Shown here: piece by piece, positions 44,075 to 52,511 of the stretch
How positions within the stretch are numbered: position 1 is the stretch's first letter
How the letters are laid out: every line of letters begins with the position of its first letter
Source of the DNA: Natrialbaceae archaeon AArc-T1-2
Lineage (GTDB): Archaea > Halobacteriota > Halobacteria > Halobacteriales > Natrialbaceae
DNA length: 64,000 nt
Direction: 5' to 3'
NCBI RefSeq assembly: GCF_030273315.1
Contig: NZ_CP127174.1
Location: 2,542,001-2,606,000, forward strand
The notes under the pieces: generated by a model
Told to the model about the DNA's origin: nothing
What the model saw: the letters and a program-made list of their open reading frames with translations, nothing else
Database searches by the model: none
Program-made: the position numbers and the translations under genes

Positions 44075-44692
44075 ATGACCACGACGCCACCCGCGACACC
44101 CTCGTCGTCGAACCAGCCGATACGGGCAGTCTTCGAAGTGACCCTCCCCGACGCAGTGGACTGTGCCGTCGCCGAGACGGGATCGGACGCGCCATCGCAA
44201 CCCCGAACGACCACGGCGGGCAACCGACAGACGTTCCAGGGCTACGTGATGACCCCGGACGGGGAGACAGCCCCCTGTACCGAGGACGTCTCGGAGGCGT
44301 GCGTCTGTCACCTCGTCTCCCAGTTCGAGTGTACGTTCGATCTCGAACGGGTCGGAGACGACACGCTGGTCGTCTCGGTCGTCGTCGACGACCGGACGCG
44401 GCTTACGGGGATTCTGTCGACGCTCGAGACGCACGGGTCGACCGTCGAGTTGCGACGGATCACCACCGTCGACGGCGACGACAGCGCCGAGATCGACCTG
44501 ACTGGGATCACGGCAAAACAACGCGAAGCGATCGAACTCGCCGTCGAACTCGGCTACTACGACCAGCCACGGGGAACCGACCTCGAGGAACTCGCCGACC
44601 GGCTTGGCATCTCGCGCTCGGCGGTGTCACAACGTCTCAACGCCGTCGAGTCGACGCTCGTGCGATCGGTCGTCACCAACTCCAGCACGTGA
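44075..44692 (+). CDS. HTH-10 regulator with NarO/DmsR-like cysteine motif
   Basis: 205 residues. The C-terminal ~55 residues are a bacterio-opsin-activator-type HTH_10 domain (ITAKQREAIELAVELGYYDQPRGTDLEELADRLGISRSAVSQRLNAVE; quoted here as the block around residues 150-195). The N-terminal region carries Cys30, Cys68, Cys76, Cys78 and Cys86, i.e. C-x45-C-x-C-x7-C, which fits the cysteine motif described for the haloarchaeal anaerobic regulators NarO and DmsR and probably binds an oxygen-sensitive cluster. It should activate anaerobic respiration genes. A CGAA-N4-TTCG target site is present elsewhere in the window (9802). Direct targets are not proven. Confidence 0.8.
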   Translation: MTTTPPATPSSSNQPIRAVFEVTLPDAVDCAVAETGSDAPSQPRTTTAGNRQTFQGYVMTPDGETAPCTEDVSEACVCHLVSQFECTFDLERVGDDTLVVSVVVDDRTRLTGILSTLETHGSTVELRRITTVDGDDSAEIDLTGITAKQREAIELAVELGYYDQPRGTDLEELADRLGISRSAVSQRLNAVESTLVRSVVTNSST

Positions 44693-44966
44693 AGAATTTC
44701 GGCACATCTGTGGCTCGAATCTCTTTCTGACCGTCCGTCCGACAGTACGGCGATGACGACCGAACCCACCACGAAAAGTCCGGATGGCCCGATCCGGACA
44801 CCGTTCCGACCCTGATGCAGGACGTTACGAGACCTGCACGTGTACGTATCGCACTTCGTAAGGGTCACCGTTGGGCTGTATACTGGAGGGATATATAAAC
44901 TGCGTGAGCCGTCGTCGGGCGATCGTCGACGACCACGATCACGATCGGAACGGTCCCGACGGGGGA
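44693..44966. other. Intergenic region (274 bases), no gene seen
   Basis: This lies between the regulator gene and korB, which are convergent. It contains only short open frames, an AT-rich stretch near 44888-44900 (GGGATATATAAAC) and no clear hairpin. The GATATATAAA would be a good TATA box on the plus strand, but no gene follows it, so it is either the end of a lost gene or chance. Confidence 0.35.
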
Positions 44967-45830
44967 TCAGTAGAACTCGCGGACGAGATCCATCGCGTCC
45001 TCGGGTGCGCCCTCGGGGATGTCGGACATATTCTCGGTGAGTCCGTGCTGTTCACCGTAGGGGACGGAGTCTTCGTCCTGGTAGATGACGCCCTGGTACT
45101 CCTTCTCGGAGTCGAGGATGATCTCTTTGGCCGCCTCGTAGTCGGTCGGGTCGTGGCCCTCGTCTTTGAGGTCGACCAGCGTGTCACGGAAGTAGTCGTA
45201 GGTGTCGACGTCGTTGAACGTGACACACGGCGAGTAGACGTTCACGAAGCCGAAGCCGTCGTGTTCGATGGCCTCCTGGATGATCTCCTGGTGGCGCAAC
45301 GCGTCGGAGCTAAAGGACTGGGCGATGAACGTCGCACCCGCGGCGAGCGCGAGCGCGTGAGGGTTGACCGGGGGCTGTTTCGTTCCCTCGGGGGTCGTCG
45401 AGGTCTCGAAGTCCGACCGCGATGTTGGCGAGGCCTGCCCCTTCGTCAGCCCGTAGATACGGTTGTCCATGACGACGTAGGTCATGTCGACGTTCCGGCG
45501 AACGGCGTGGACGAAGTGGCCAGCACCGATCGAGTAGCCGTCGCCGTCGCCACCGGCGACCATAACCTCGACGTCGGGTCGGGCGAGTTTGACGCCCGTG
45601 CCGACCGGCAGTGCACGGCCGTGGACCCCGTGGAGGGCGTAGCTGTGCATGTAGGTCCCGATCTTGCCGGAACAGCCGATCCCGGCGACGACGAACGTGT
45701 TGTCCGGGTCGTTGCCGGTTTCCGCGAGTGCTTTCATCATGCCGTTCATCGTCCCGAAGTCGCCGCATCCGGGACACCACGTCGGCTGCTTGTCGGATTT
45801 GAAGTCGGTAAATCGTACCTCTGAGCTCAT
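44967..45830 (-). CDS. korB: 2-oxoacid:ferredoxin oxidoreductase beta subunit (KorB type)
   Basis: 287 residues. Cluster Cys19/Cys22 are in TWCPGCGDFG, with another Cys in GIGCSGKIG. The TPP-binding region is GGDGDGYSIGAGHFVHAVRRNVDMTYVVMDNRIYGLTKGQ. It is the TPP-binding half of the enzyme that oxidatively decarboxylates a 2-oxoacid, most likely 2-oxoglutarate, to acyl-CoA and reduces ferredoxin. It overlaps korA by four bases. It is the ferredoxin-producing enzyme of the haloarchaeal citric acid cycle and therefore a probable electron source for the ferredoxin-linked proteins here. Confidence 0.93.
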   Translation of the reverse strand: MSSEVRFTDFKSDKQPTWCPGCGDFGTMNGMMKALAETGNDPDNTFVVAGIGCSGKIGTYMHSYALHGVHGRALPVGTGVKLARPDVEVMVAGGDGDGYSIGAGHFVHAVRRNVDMTYVVMDNRIYGLTKGQASPTSRSDFETSTTPEGTKQPPVNPHALALAAGATFIAQSFSSDALRHQEIIQEAIEHDGFGFVNVYSPCVTFNDVDTYDYFRDTLVDLKDEGHDPTDYEAAKEIILDSEKEYQGVIYQDEDSVPYGEQHGLTENMSDIPEGAPEDAMDLVREFY

Positions 45831-47578
45831 GCTGGAACCTCCTCTGTGAGTTTCGTCTTGATCTCCTCGGCGAGTTCGTCCGCCTTGAACCGGACGCCTG
45901 TGTACTTGTTGATCCGCTTGACGCGGGTAAGCGTGTCGTGTTCTAAGACGTTCGCGAACTGACCAGTCGAGTTACACTCGACGACGATGACGTCGTCGGC
46001 GGCTTCGAACTCTGCCGTGAGATCCGGTCGTGGGTGGATGTACGGTACCGAGAGGACGCGAACGTCAACGCCGTCCTCGACGAGGTACTCGAGCGCCTCG
46101 ACCAGTGCGCCCTCGTTCGACCCCCACGAGACGACGAGCGTGTCGGCGTCGGGATCGCCGAACTCGCGGTAGTCCCAGTCCTCGCGTTCGCGTGCGGTCT
46201 CGACCTTTCGCGCTCGCTTGTCGACCTGCTGGACGCGTTCGTCCTCGTCTTCGGTCCGGCGGCCGAGTTCGTCGTGCTCGAGGCCAGTGCTCATGTGGGC
46301 ACCGTCTCCTGTACCGGGGATCGAACGTGGACTGACGCCGTCGTCGGTGACGGCGTGAGCGCGAAATCGGCCCTGGGAGTCGAGCCACTCGTCGATCTCG
46401 TCCTCATCGACGAGCCTACCGCGGTCGGTCTCGACTGCGTCCATGTCGAACGTCTCCGGCGAGAACGTCTGTTCGGTGACCGACATCGCCAGATCCGAGA
46501 CGAGAAAGACCGGCGTCTGGTACTTCTCGGCGAGGTTGAACGCCTCGATCGTCTTCCAGAAACACTCGTCGATCGACGTGGGAGCGACGACGAACCGGGG
46601 AACTTCGCCGTGGCCGCCGTACAACACCATCTCGAGGTCGCCCTGTTCCTGTTTCGTGGGCATCCCCGTCGACGGGCCGGAACGCTGGACGTCGGCGATG
46701 ACCAGTGGCGTCTCGCTGGTCGCGACCAGCCCGAACGTCTCGGTCATGAGGTCGATCCCGGCCCCCGAGGTCGCGGTCATCGCCCGGGCACCGGACCGGG
46801 CGGCACCGAGGGCCATGTTGATCGCCGAGAGCTCGTCTTCGGCCTGCATGACGTGGCCGCCGTACTCTTCGATCCGGCCCGTCAGGTACTCCATAATGGA
46901 CGTCGCGGGCGTGATCGGGTAGCCGGCGTAGAATCGACAGCCGGCTGCGATCGCACCCATACCGAGCGCTTCGTTGCCGTTGAGCAGGACGTAGTCCTCG
47001 TCTGTGGTCTCGAGGTCGTACCCGAGATCGACGTCGTAGTTCTCCTGGACGTACTCCTGACCGGCACGGGCTGCTGCTTTGTTGTTCTCGACGATCTTCG
47101 ATCCCTTGCCGCCGAAGCGTTTCTCCAAGGCCTCGTCTAAGTACTCGACGTCGAAGCCGGTGATCTCACACGCGGCACCGAGCGCGACGATGTTGCGCAT
47201 GATCGCGCCGCCGGCTTCCTCGGCGAGGGACTTAAGCGGGACATCGACGCCGACGACGTCCTCGGGAATCTCGGCCTCCCAGGAACGCTCGCCGTCGTAA
47301 ATGATGGCACTACCGTCGTGTAGCTCGTCGAGGTTCTCGTCGATCGTTCGCTGGGTGAGCGCGACCAGGATGTCCAGGCGGTCGACGACGCTTTGCACCT
47401 GATCGACCGACGTCCGGATCTTGTACGCGGTGTAGCCGCCGCGGATCCGGGACGCGAAGTCTTTCGACGTGAATACGTGTCGTCCGGCCCTGGAAAGTGC
47501 CTGGGCGAAGATCTTCCCCGTGGAGTCGATGCCGTCGCCGGCCTCGCCTCCGATTGCCCAGTTGAGGTCCTCAGCCAT
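45827..47578 (-). CDS. korA: 2-oxoacid:ferredoxin oxidoreductase alpha subunit (KorA type, gamma-alpha fusion)
   Basis: 583 residues. The N-terminal ~185 residues are the gamma-like domain (WAIGGEAGDGIDSTGKIFAQ), followed by the alpha domain with FYAGYPITPATSIMEYL, ALGAARSGARAMTATSGAGIDLM and the TPP-facing PVFLVSDLAMS. Fused gamma-alpha organisation is standard in haloarchaeal KOR and POR. It forms a heterodimer with KorB. The start at ATG 47578 begins the family N-terminus MAEDLNWAIGGEAGDG. The KOR rather than POR assignment rests on overall similarity only. Confidence 0.92.
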   Translation of the reverse strand: MAEDLNWAIGGEAGDGIDSTGKIFAQALSRAGRHVFTSKDFASRIRGGYTAYKIRTSVDQVQSVVDRLDILVALTQRTIDENLDELHDGSAIIYDGERSWEAEIPEDVVGVDVPLKSLAEEAGGAIMRNIVALGAACEITGFDVEYLDEALEKRFGGKGSKIVENNKAAARAGQEYVQENYDVDLGYDLETTDEDYVLLNGNEALGMGAIAAGCRFYAGYPITPATSIMEYLTGRIEEYGGHVMQAEDELSAINMALGAARSGARAMTATSGAGIDLMTETFGLVATSETPLVIADVQRSGPSTGMPTKQEQGDLEMVLYGGHGEVPRFVVAPTSIDECFWKTIEAFNLAEKYQTPVFLVSDLAMSVTEQTFSPETFDMDAVETDRGRLVDEDEIDEWLDSQGRFRAHAVTDDGVSPRSIPGTGDGAHMSTGLEHDELGRRTEDEDERVQQVDKRARKVETAREREDWDYREFGDPDADTLVVSWGSNEGALVEALEYLVEDGVDVRVLSVPYIHPRPDLTAEFEAADDVIVVECNSTGQFANVLEHDTLTRVKRINKYTGVRFKADELAEEIKTKLTEEVPA

Positions 47579-47729
47579 ATCGTTGCGAACTTGCCCGGCG
47601 AATATGAAAAGGCTTCTGAAACCCCGTTCGAGAGGCTTCAGAGCCCCCGAGGTTTACAATAACTATAGTAAGCCTCCGGGCCGAAATCGGAGAGGAACGC
47701 CTTTCAGCCTCCCGAATCAATCCCCGGAT

Positions 47730-48368
47730 ATGGAAGGAGTTCCGGTCGCCGTCGAGACGGTTCGCGAAGTCGGTCCCGACACGATCGCACTCGAGTTGAC
47801 GACGCCCGAGGAGTTCGACGCCTCCCCCGGCGAGTTCGTCCGCCTTCGGGCCGCCGTCGACGGCGAGGAAATTACGCGATACTACACGCTGTCCTCGCCG
47901 TCGGTCACAGATACGTTCGAGATCACGGTCGGCGTCGACCCCGACGGCGATCTCACGCCGTGGCTCGCGGGTCGCGACGCCGGCGATACCGTCTACGTCG
48001 AGGGGCCGTTCGGACAGGTCGCCTACGAGGACGACGGCGACGTCGTCACGGTCGCGGGCGGTCCCGGCATCGGTCCTGCGGTCGCCATCGCGGAAGCGGC
48101 CCACGACGCCGGTCACGACGCCGCCGTTATCTACCAGGACGACGAACCCGCCCACACGGATCGTCTCGAAGCACTCGACGCCGCGGGCGTATCCGTCACG
48201 GTCGTCGACGGCGACGACGACGAGACGCTCGCCAAGGCCGTCGCGGCCCACCTCGAGGACGGCCAGCACTACGTCTTCGGGTTCGAGTCGTTCGTGTCGA
48301 CGGTCGCCGACGCGATCGAGGCGGCAGGCGGCGATCCCGACGACGCGCTGATCGAAAGCTTCGGATAA
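47730..48368 (+). CDS. Flavin oxidoreductase / FNR-like FAD- and NAD(P)-binding protein
   Basis: 212 residues, made of a FAD-binding barrel (RLRAAVDGEEITRYYTLSSPS, the RxYT-S motif) and a NAD(P)-binding domain with VTVAGGPGIGPAVAIAEAAH and the end FGFESFVSTVADAIE. It should pass electrons between NAD(P)H and a carrier, possibly ferredoxin. It is compact because no FeS domain is fused. It is transcribed away from korAB, 152 bases upstream, which fits a role in ferredoxin reoxidation, but this link is inferred. The ATG is at 47730, the start of the barrel. Confidence 0.85.
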   Translation: MEGVPVAVETVREVGPDTIALELTTPEEFDASPGEFVRLRAAVDGEEITRYYTLSSPSVTDTFEITVGVDPDGDLTPWLAGRDAGDTVYVEGPFGQVAYEDDGDVVTVAGGPGIGPAVAIAEAAHDAGHDAAVIYQDDEPAHTDRLEALDAAGVSVTVVDGDDDETLAKAVAAHLEDGQHYVFGFESFVSTVADAIEAAGGDPDDALIESFG

Positions 48369-48374
48369 CGGCGG

Positions 48375-48758
48375 TCAGTGTTCGACGAACTCGATCAAAA
48401 TGCCGCCCGTCGACTTCGGGTGTAAGAACGCGACGGTGTGTCCCCACGCGCCAGGTCGGGGCGTTTCGTCGACCAGCTCGATTCCCAGTTCGCGTGCGCC
48501 CTCGAGTGCGGCGTCGATGTCGTCGGTCGCGAACGCGAGGTGGTGGATTCCCGGACCGCGTTCCTCGAGGTAGCGGGCGATCGTTCCTCCCTCGACGGGC
48601 TCGAGCAATTCGAGGTAGCCGTTTCCGGTGTCGAGAAAGACGACGGACATCCCGTCGAACGTCTCCTCGTGGACGACCTCGAGGCCGAGCAGTTCGGTGT
48701 ACAGTTCCGAAAGCGCCGTCGCGTCGTCGGTTGCGACGCCTGCGTGATCGAAGTGCAT
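48375..48758 (-). CDS. mce: Methylmalonyl-CoA epimerase (glyoxalase fold)
   Basis: 127 residues. The metal-binding pattern is His3 (MHFDHAG), ELLEP, GIHHLAF and ILIEFVEH, as in vicinal-oxygen-chelate epimerases. It interconverts the R and S forms of methylmalonyl-CoA, in propionyl-CoA use and in the reversed methylmalonyl-CoA route. The mutase subunits are not in the window. Convergent with the flavin reductase gene, 6 bases apart. Confidence 0.93.
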   Translation of the reverse strand: MHFDHAGVATDDATALSELYTELLGLEVVHEETFDGMSVVFLDTGNGYLELLEPVEGGTIARYLEERGPGIHHLAFATDDIDAALEGARELGIELVDETPRPGAWGHTVAFLHPKSTGGILIEFVEH

Positions 48759-48906
48759 CGAGTAAACGTCCGCGACGACGAAGCGTTATTCTTGTGGACT
48801 TATGCGGCCTCGCGGTACCCGACGGGAAGACGAAACGGACCCGTCGTGTCGACAGCACTCCCGGTCGAGCGCAAGGTACATCAACGCGGACCGAAGTGAG
48901 CTATCT

Positions 48907-49578
48907 ATGGCCCGAAAATCCTACCAGGAGCAACTCGAGGAGCTCCGCGAGGACGTCTGTTACATGGGCGAGCTCGTCATGGAACGGCTTCGGATGGGAC
49001 TGGACGCCCTCGAGCAGAAAGACAGAGATCTCGCCCGAGAAGTCATCGAGGGCGACGGCGAGATAAACCGAATGTACCTCGATCTCGAGCAAGACTGCAT
49101 CGGCTTGCTCGCGCTCCAACAACCCGTCGCGAGCGATCTGCGCTTTATCGCGTCGACGTTCAAGATCATCACCGACCTCGAGCGAATCGGGGATCTGGCG
49201 GTGAACCTCGGCGAGTACACTCTCGAGGCAGAACAGGACCTCTTTCCCGACGTCGACGTCCAGGCGATGGGAGATCTCACTCTCGAGATGGTCGACGACG
49301 CGATGACCGCCTACGACACGGAAGACGTCGAGGCCTGTCGGGAACTGGCCGCCCGCGACGACGACCTCGATCACTTCGCCGAACGAGCGAGCGAGATCGT
49401 CGTTCGGGACCTGATCGAACGAGAACTCGGCACGCCCGAGACGGTCGAAAACCTCCTGCAAGACGTCTCGCGACTCCTGCTTACCATCCGTGACCTCGAG
49501 CGAGTCGGCGATCACGCGGTCAACATCGCCGCTCGAACGCTGTACATGGTCGAGAACGACGACGAACTCATCTACTAA
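48907..49578 (+). CDS. phoU: Phosphate signalling protein PhoU
   Basis: 223 residues, two three-helix PhoU repeats: LVMERLRMGLDALEQKD with ASTFKIITDLERIGDLAVNLGEY in the first and MVDDAMTAYDTEDVEA with LLLTIRDLERVGDHAVNIAART in the second. The conserved Asp/Glu-x-x-R-x-G-D metal motifs are intact. It regulates phosphate uptake, usually with PstB or PhoR. No pst genes are adjacent. The stop overlaps the convergent hypothetical gene by four bases. Confidence 0.93.
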   Translation: MARKSYQEQLEELREDVCYMGELVMERLRMGLDALEQKDRDLAREVIEGDGEINRMYLDLEQDCIGLLALQQPVASDLRFIASTFKIITDLERIGDLAVNLGEYTLEAEQDLFPDVDVQAMGDLTLEMVDDAMTAYDTEDVEACRELAARDDDLDHFAERASEIVVRDLIERELGTPETVENLLQDVSRLLLTIRDLERVGDHAVNIAARTLYMVENDDELIY

Positions 49579-50042
49579 AACTGGTTTCGCCATCGTTCGG
49601 TGCACAACACTTCGTCTTTCATCGCCGAACAGTGCTCGCGTGCCCGTTCGTCCTCGAATTCGTCTGTCATGTCCGCGAGACAGGTCTCCCACGAACCGCC
49701 GATCGACGACCAGTACTCGAGAACGCTCTCTCGGTCCCACCCCTCGGGCAGCCCGTCCCATCCGTTGACGTCTTCGTCGACGATATCGGTCTCGGCTTCG
49801 CCGTCGATCGTCGTCGGCGAGTCGTCTTCGAACGAGGTCAATCGCAGATCAGACGCGCGGTAGACCGCCGAGCCGACCGTCTCGAGGCCGACGACGTGAG
49901 CCGGCCGGTCGGTCGTCGCCGACACGTCGACTGCGTCGTCTGCGTGTGGAAACTCGAGGTCGTCGGTCAGGACGGCTGCGACGACGCCGCGGCCGTCGGG
50001 TGTGGCGACGACGTCGCCTTCGTCGTATCTGGTGTCGGTCAT
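49575..50042 (-). CDS. Hypothetical protein with phage-head-like C-terminal Cys motif
   Basis: 155 residues from ATG 50042. The N-terminal half is a small beta-rich domain (YDEGDVVATPDGRGVVAAVLTDDL, like an SH3-type barrel). The C-terminal block WSSIGGSWETCLADM...EHCSAMKDEVLCTERWRN resembles short conserved segments found at the ends of some viral capsid-maturation or prohead proteins (S-x-E-x-C...C-A-x-x-K-D). It has three Cys residues. The gene overlaps the phoU stop by four bases. There are no other viral genes nearby, so a viral origin is only a possibility. Confidence 0.6.
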   Translation of the reverse strand: MTDTRYDEGDVVATPDGRGVVAAVLTDDLEFPHADDAVDVSATTDRPAHVVGLETVGSAVYRASDLRLTSFEDDSPTTIDGEAETDIVDEDVNGWDGLPEGWDRESVLEYWSSIGGSWETCLADMTDEFEDERAREHCSAMKDEVLCTERWRNQF

Positions 50043-50550
50043 ACGCGAGCGTATCACGAGCGCCCGTGTATCGGTCGTGCCGGTCACTGCAAGCACGACG
50101 CGGGACTGTACTCGAGGCCGTCTCTCGAGCCCTCACGGGAACCACGCGCTGAACCCAACAGTGTGCGTTCGACGAGCGTTGTGAAAAACGGACCGACACC
50201 GTAGGAACCGATGCGATCCGACGTGTAGGCCACACGGCCACGAGTGGCCTCCAGAGGGTGACTGAGCATGAGTGCTCTACCGAGACCCCGACGGTTGGAG
50301 CCCGTCTTCGATCGCCGTCGGGGGCTGGCGACACTCGCAGTGGTCGGTCGATCGACGATGCGTCGTGTCGGCGAGCGCCGACACAACTACTAACTGTTCG
50401 TTAACCAATAAAGCTAACTGTTGATGTGAATTCCGCACCACTCCCATATCTGGGTTACAAATAATTAGAAACTGGGCTCATGACGGTCCGTTCTTTTCAA
50501 TACTGTTCCTGACTCGAGTGCGTTTCGCCCCGATCGTCGAAACTGAGTCG
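50043..50550. other. 508-base intergenic region with two inverted repeats
   Basis: No convincing gene is seen. It contains an 18-base palindromic stem at 50365-50384 (GTGTCGGCG and CGCCGACAC around a 2-base centre). A second inverted pair is AGGCCA/TGGCCT near 50225-50250, followed by CGAGACCCCGACGGTTGGAGC, which resembles the UspA-downstream hairpin family. It is AT-rich at 50385-50480, the probable promoter of the 49575 gene. Confidence 0.4.
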
Positions 50551-51210
50551 CTACGGATCGATCTTCGTCGGCTCCAGTCGCTTCGACAGCGCCGCGTTCG
50601 CGAGCGCGGCGTGGCTTCGACGAAGCCGTTCCGAAAGCGCCTGGTGGGAGATCCCAAGCTCCGTCGCGAGCTCCTTGAGGGTCACTTGCCGGGGCACGTC
50701 GAAGTAGCCGTGTTCGTACGCCGCAGCGATCGTCTCGTACTGGGTCTGTGTCAGCGGCGACCCCTCCGCAGTGAGGCCATCGATCGGTGTCAGTTGTGTC
50801 ACCGACGGTCGGAACTCGTACTGTGAGACCAGCGTGTACGCCTCCGATAGCGCCGCCCGGTCGTGAAAGAGTAACTGGAACACCCAGGTCCCGTCCCGGC
50901 CCGTCGCCTCGAGGATGGCACCCGCGTTCGACGAGACGAGCTGTTCGAAGAGCCGGAGCCGTTTCCCGAACGCGAGTCGGTACAGCCATCGGCCGTCGCT
51001 CGTGTCGGTCAGAGTGGCGACGACCTCGATGGTCGGATCGTCCTCGAGCGCCGTCTCGATCGTCGTCCGATCCGTCCCCGAAACCCAGCAAAGTGGCGGC
51101 CCGTCGCCGATCATGCCACCGAGCTCGAACTCGATCGTCGAAGCGCGGTCGAACGCGTGTGACGCCACGAGACGATTTGCCGAAATCTCGAGTTCGACAA
51201 CGGTAGCCAT
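50551..51210 (-). CDS. HTH-10 (bacterio-opsin activator type) regulator
   Basis: 219 residues. The C-terminal HTH_10 domain is LTQTQYETIAAAYEHGYFDVPRQVTLKELATELGISHQALSERLRR (positions ~155-200). The N-terminal ~150 residues form a beta-rich sensory region of the type common in haloarchaeal Bat-like proteins. The Cys motif of NarO-type regulators is absent (one isolated Cys in LCWVSG), so it is probably not an oxygen sensor. The start is ATG 51210, one codon after a possible GTG. It is divergent from egsA across a 184-base region with three GACTGTC repeats, which could be its target. Confidence 0.85.
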   Translation of the reverse strand: MATVVELEISANRLVASHAFDRASTIEFELGGMIGDGPPLCWVSGTDRTTIETALEDDPTIEVVATLTDTSDGRWLYRLAFGKRLRLFEQLVSSNAGAILEATGRDGTWVFQLLFHDRAALSEAYTLVSQYEFRPSVTQLTPIDGLTAEGSPLTQTQYETIAAAYEHGYFDVPRQVTLKELATELGISHQALSERLRRSHAALANAALSKRLEPTKIDP

Positions 51211-51282
51211 CACCGATGGCCACCACGAACAGGTATAGACGCATTGGGGTTGCGGAAGCCTTTCCCGCCACCATCACAGCGT

Positions 51283-51318
51283 GACTGTCAGTTACATCCG
51301 ACTGTCCGGAAGACTGTC
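51283..51318. repeat. Three direct GACTGTC repeats upstream of egsA
   Basis: GACTGTC occurs at 51283-51289, 51300-51306 and 51312-51318 (spacings 17 and 12). They lie between the divergent HTH-10 regulator (start 51210) and egsA (start 51395). This is a possible operator of the regulator. Confidence 0.4.
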
Positions 51319-51365
51319 CGTTTCGTCCCGCCGGTGCCCCGCGAACACTGGACGACGAGAACGCC

Positions 51366-51372
51366 TTTATAT
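51366..51372 (+). promoter_or_regulatory. TATA box of egsA
   Basis: TTTATAT at 51366-51372 lies 22 bases before ATG 51395, as expected for a leaderless archaeal transcript. Confidence 0.65.
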
Positions 51373-51394
51373 CACGCCGTTCGTCAACAGAACC

Positions 51395-52456
51395 ATGTTC
51401 GAGAAGTCGACGTGGATTCGGCTCCCGCGGAACGTGGTGGTCGGACACGACGTCCTGTCCCGGACGGGCGACGTCGTCGACGACCTCCACCTCGAGGGGC
51501 GACCGCTGATCGTGACCAGCCCGACGCCCCGGACGATCGCCGCCGAGCCGGTTGCAGCCGACCTCGAGGCGGCAGGACGTGATCCCGCGCTCGTCACGGT
51601 CGAGGAGGCGACGTTCGAAGCCGTCGAGACCGTCATCGAGGCCGCCGAGGCCGAGGAGGTGGCCTACCTCGTCGGCGTCGGCGGCGGGAAGGCCATCGAC
51701 ATCGCGAAGATGGCGAGTCACCACCTCGAGGTCGGCTTTCTCTCGGTGCCGACGGCGGCGAGTCACGACGGAATCGTCAGCAATCGTGGCTCGGTGCCGG
51801 CCGAGGACACCCGCCACAGCGTCGCCGCCGAGCCGCCGCTTGCCGTCGTCGCGGACACCGGGGTGTTGGCGGAGGCTCCCTGGGAGCTGACGACGGCAGG
51901 CTGTGCCGACATCATCTCGAACTACACCGCGGTGATGGACTGGCGACTCGCCCGGCGGCTGAAAAACGTCGAGTACTCAGAGTACGCCGCCGCACTCTCT
52001 GAGATGACTGCCGAGATCCTCGTCGACAACGCCGCGATGGTTCGGCCCGGTCTCGAGGAGTCGGCGTGGGTGGTCACGAAGGCGCTTGTCTCCTCGGGTG
52101 TCGCGATGTCCATTGCGGGCTCGTCGCGACCGGCAAGCGGGGCCGAACACCTCTTTTCGCATCAGCTCGATCGAATCGCACCGGACGCGGCCTTACACGG
52201 CCACCAGGTCGGCGTCGGCGCGATCATGGCTGCCTACCTCCACGGCGGGGACCGGGGGATCTGGCGAGACATCCGGGACGCACTGAAAAGCATCGACGCA
52301 CCGACGACCGCCGCGGAACTCGACATCGACGACGGGACGGTGATCGAGGCGCTGTCGACCTGCCACGAGATTCGCGACCGGTACACGATCCTCGGGGACG
52401 GGATGGACGCACGCGCGGCTCGCCAGGTCGCCGAACGGACCGGCGTCATCGGCTAG
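51395..52456 (+). CDS. egsA: sn-Glycerol-1-phosphate dehydrogenase
   Basis: 353 residues. NAD(P)-binding GVGGGKAIDIAK, the DGIVSNRGS loop, metal ligands Asp in GCADIISNYTAV and His residues in SGAEHLFSHQLD and GHQVGVG are intact. It reduces dihydroxyacetone phosphate to sn-glycerol-1-phosphate, the backbone of archaeal ether lipids, with Zn. The start ATG 51395 follows a TATA box by about 23 bases. It is transcribed alone. Confidence 0.96.
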   Translation: MFEKSTWIRLPRNVVVGHDVLSRTGDVVDDLHLEGRPLIVTSPTPRTIAAEPVAADLEAAGRDPALVTVEEATFEAVETVIEAAEAEEVAYLVGVGGGKAIDIAKMASHHLEVGFLSVPTAASHDGIVSNRGSVPAEDTRHSVAAEPPLAVVADTGVLAEAPWELTTAGCADIISNYTAVMDWRLARRLKNVEYSEYAAALSEMTAEILVDNAAMVRPGLEESAWVVTKALVSSGVAMSIAGSSRPASGAEHLFSHQLDRIAPDAALHGHQVGVGAIMAAYLHGGDRGIWRDIRDALKSIDAPTTAAELDIDDGTVIEALSTCHEIRDRYTILGDGMDARAARQVAERTGVIG

Positions 52457-52511
52457 CCGGGCGAGCCGAACGGCCGGGACGGTTTCGAGAACTCTACCAC
52501 GAAGGCTACGA

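Noticed and set aside
44888-44900. GATATATAAA as a promoter for an unseen gene
   Set aside because: A good TATA-like string but no start codon with an extended coding frame follows before the korB gene end on the opposite strand.
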